This document shows positions 5,242 to 5,597 of a stretch of DNA of 5,597 nucleotides, piece after piece. Position numbers and translations under genes: made by a program. Numbering within the stretch: the first letter of the stretch is position 1; each line of letters starts with the position of its first letter. A model generated the notes under the pieces. It was not told the origin of the DNA. It saw only the letters and a list, made by a program, of their open reading frames with translations, and did no database searches. Source of the DNA: Bacteroidales bacterium (lineage in GTDB: Bacteria; Bacteroidota; Bacteroidia; Bacteroidales; UBA3663); contig SFEH01000127.1 of the NCBI GenBank assembly GCA_004557315.1, positions 1 to 5,597 of the forward strand, in the 5' to 3' direction.

Positions 5242-5597
5242 TTACAGCTTTATTTCCGAAACCTTGATATTTGAGATTCCCTCGCCCTTGATAGTGTTGT
5301 AAGGGGTGTGAGGATAAACGAGATTAGTCATTGAGACCTTGCCGCCATCGACAAACATCTCGATTGAGCAGCGGTCGAGCCAGAGCTGGACGTGGTAGGT
5401 TGCCTTCTTGCCACAGAGCTGAGCCACTGGAGCCCATGTTCCGCTGTTGGTGCCGAGCTCAGGTACAGGACTCCAAGTCTCGTTGGCGAAATCTTTGGTA
5501 GGGATGATGCCCGAATACTTGCGATCCATGATGATGCGACCTGCCTTGACTTCGAAATAGACGAGTTCGCCCTGACCGTTTTCGAGAGTGAATGTCG
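5242..5597 (-). CDS. Glycoside hydrolase family 32 (levanase/inulinase/invertase-like), C-terminal part
   Basis: The frame is open to the window edge, so these 117 residues are the C-terminal part of a protein that starts outside; the Met encoded at 5529 is internal. The sequence matches the C-terminal beta-sandwich of GH32 enzymes. ENGQGELVYFEVKAGRIIMD leads into the MDRKYSG strand (23-29; commonly FDRxxSG). LWLDRCSIEMFVDGG (71-85) followed by KVSMTNLVYP (86-95) is the hallmark VDRSSVEVFxNDG...MTxxxFP pattern. The catalytic five-bladed propeller lies beyond the window, so activity and signal peptide cannot be judged. GH32 enzymes hydrolyse beta-fructosides such as levan, inulin and sucrose. 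The downstream transporter and fructokinase fit uptake and phosphorylation of the released fructose. Endo- versus exo-activity and cellular location cannot be read from this part. Confidence 0.88.
   Translation of the reverse strand, partial: TFTLENGQGELVYFEVKAGRIIMDRKYSGIIPTKDFANETWSPVPELGTNSGTWAPVAQLCGKKATYHVQLWLDRCSIEMFVDGGKVSMTNLVYPHTPYNTIKGEGISNIKVSEIKL

Overview
The window looks like chromosomal DNA of a Bacteroidales bacterium, most likely Prevotella/Segatella-like. The reasons are A-rich leaders instead of Shine-Dalgarno sites, -7 boxes resembling TAnnTTTG, and a GH32 - FHS sugar transporter - fructokinase order like that of Bacteroides fructan utilisation loci. The genus is an inference.

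Left part (1-1420, + strand): the C-terminal end of an unrecognised protein, a leader region with a likely promoter and a doubtful 32-codon ORF, then a 174-aa hypothetical protein with a Gly/Ser/Asp tail and a 77-aa two-helix membrane protein. The last two look like an accessory or domesticated phage-type cassette, but their function is not known. Middle part (1421-2701): a uracil-DNA glycosylase superfamily gene (+), then a convergent intergenic region with a long repeat palindrome and a good intrinsic terminator for the opposite strand.

Right part (2702-5597, - strand): in transcription order, the C-terminal part of a GH32 fructan hydrolase (cut by the window edge), an FHS-family MFS sugar transporter and a PfkB-family fructokinase. 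Together they would release fructose from fructans, import it across the inner membrane and phosphorylate it.

The most unusual content is between the genes. Five intergenic regions carry palindromes whose arms are arrays of very short units: mostly 8 nt (AAGGTTAT, AAGGTGTT, GAGGTTTT), and about 9 nt (GATAAAGAA type) in one. They start at or just after a stop codon. In three same-strand gene pairs they fill the space up to the next start codon. Two of them (1009-1176 and 5017-5241) are related copies with the same orientation relative to transcription, and they share a 35-nt centre that aligns without gaps. A role in mRNA processing, stability or translation of the downstream gene is possible but is inference only.
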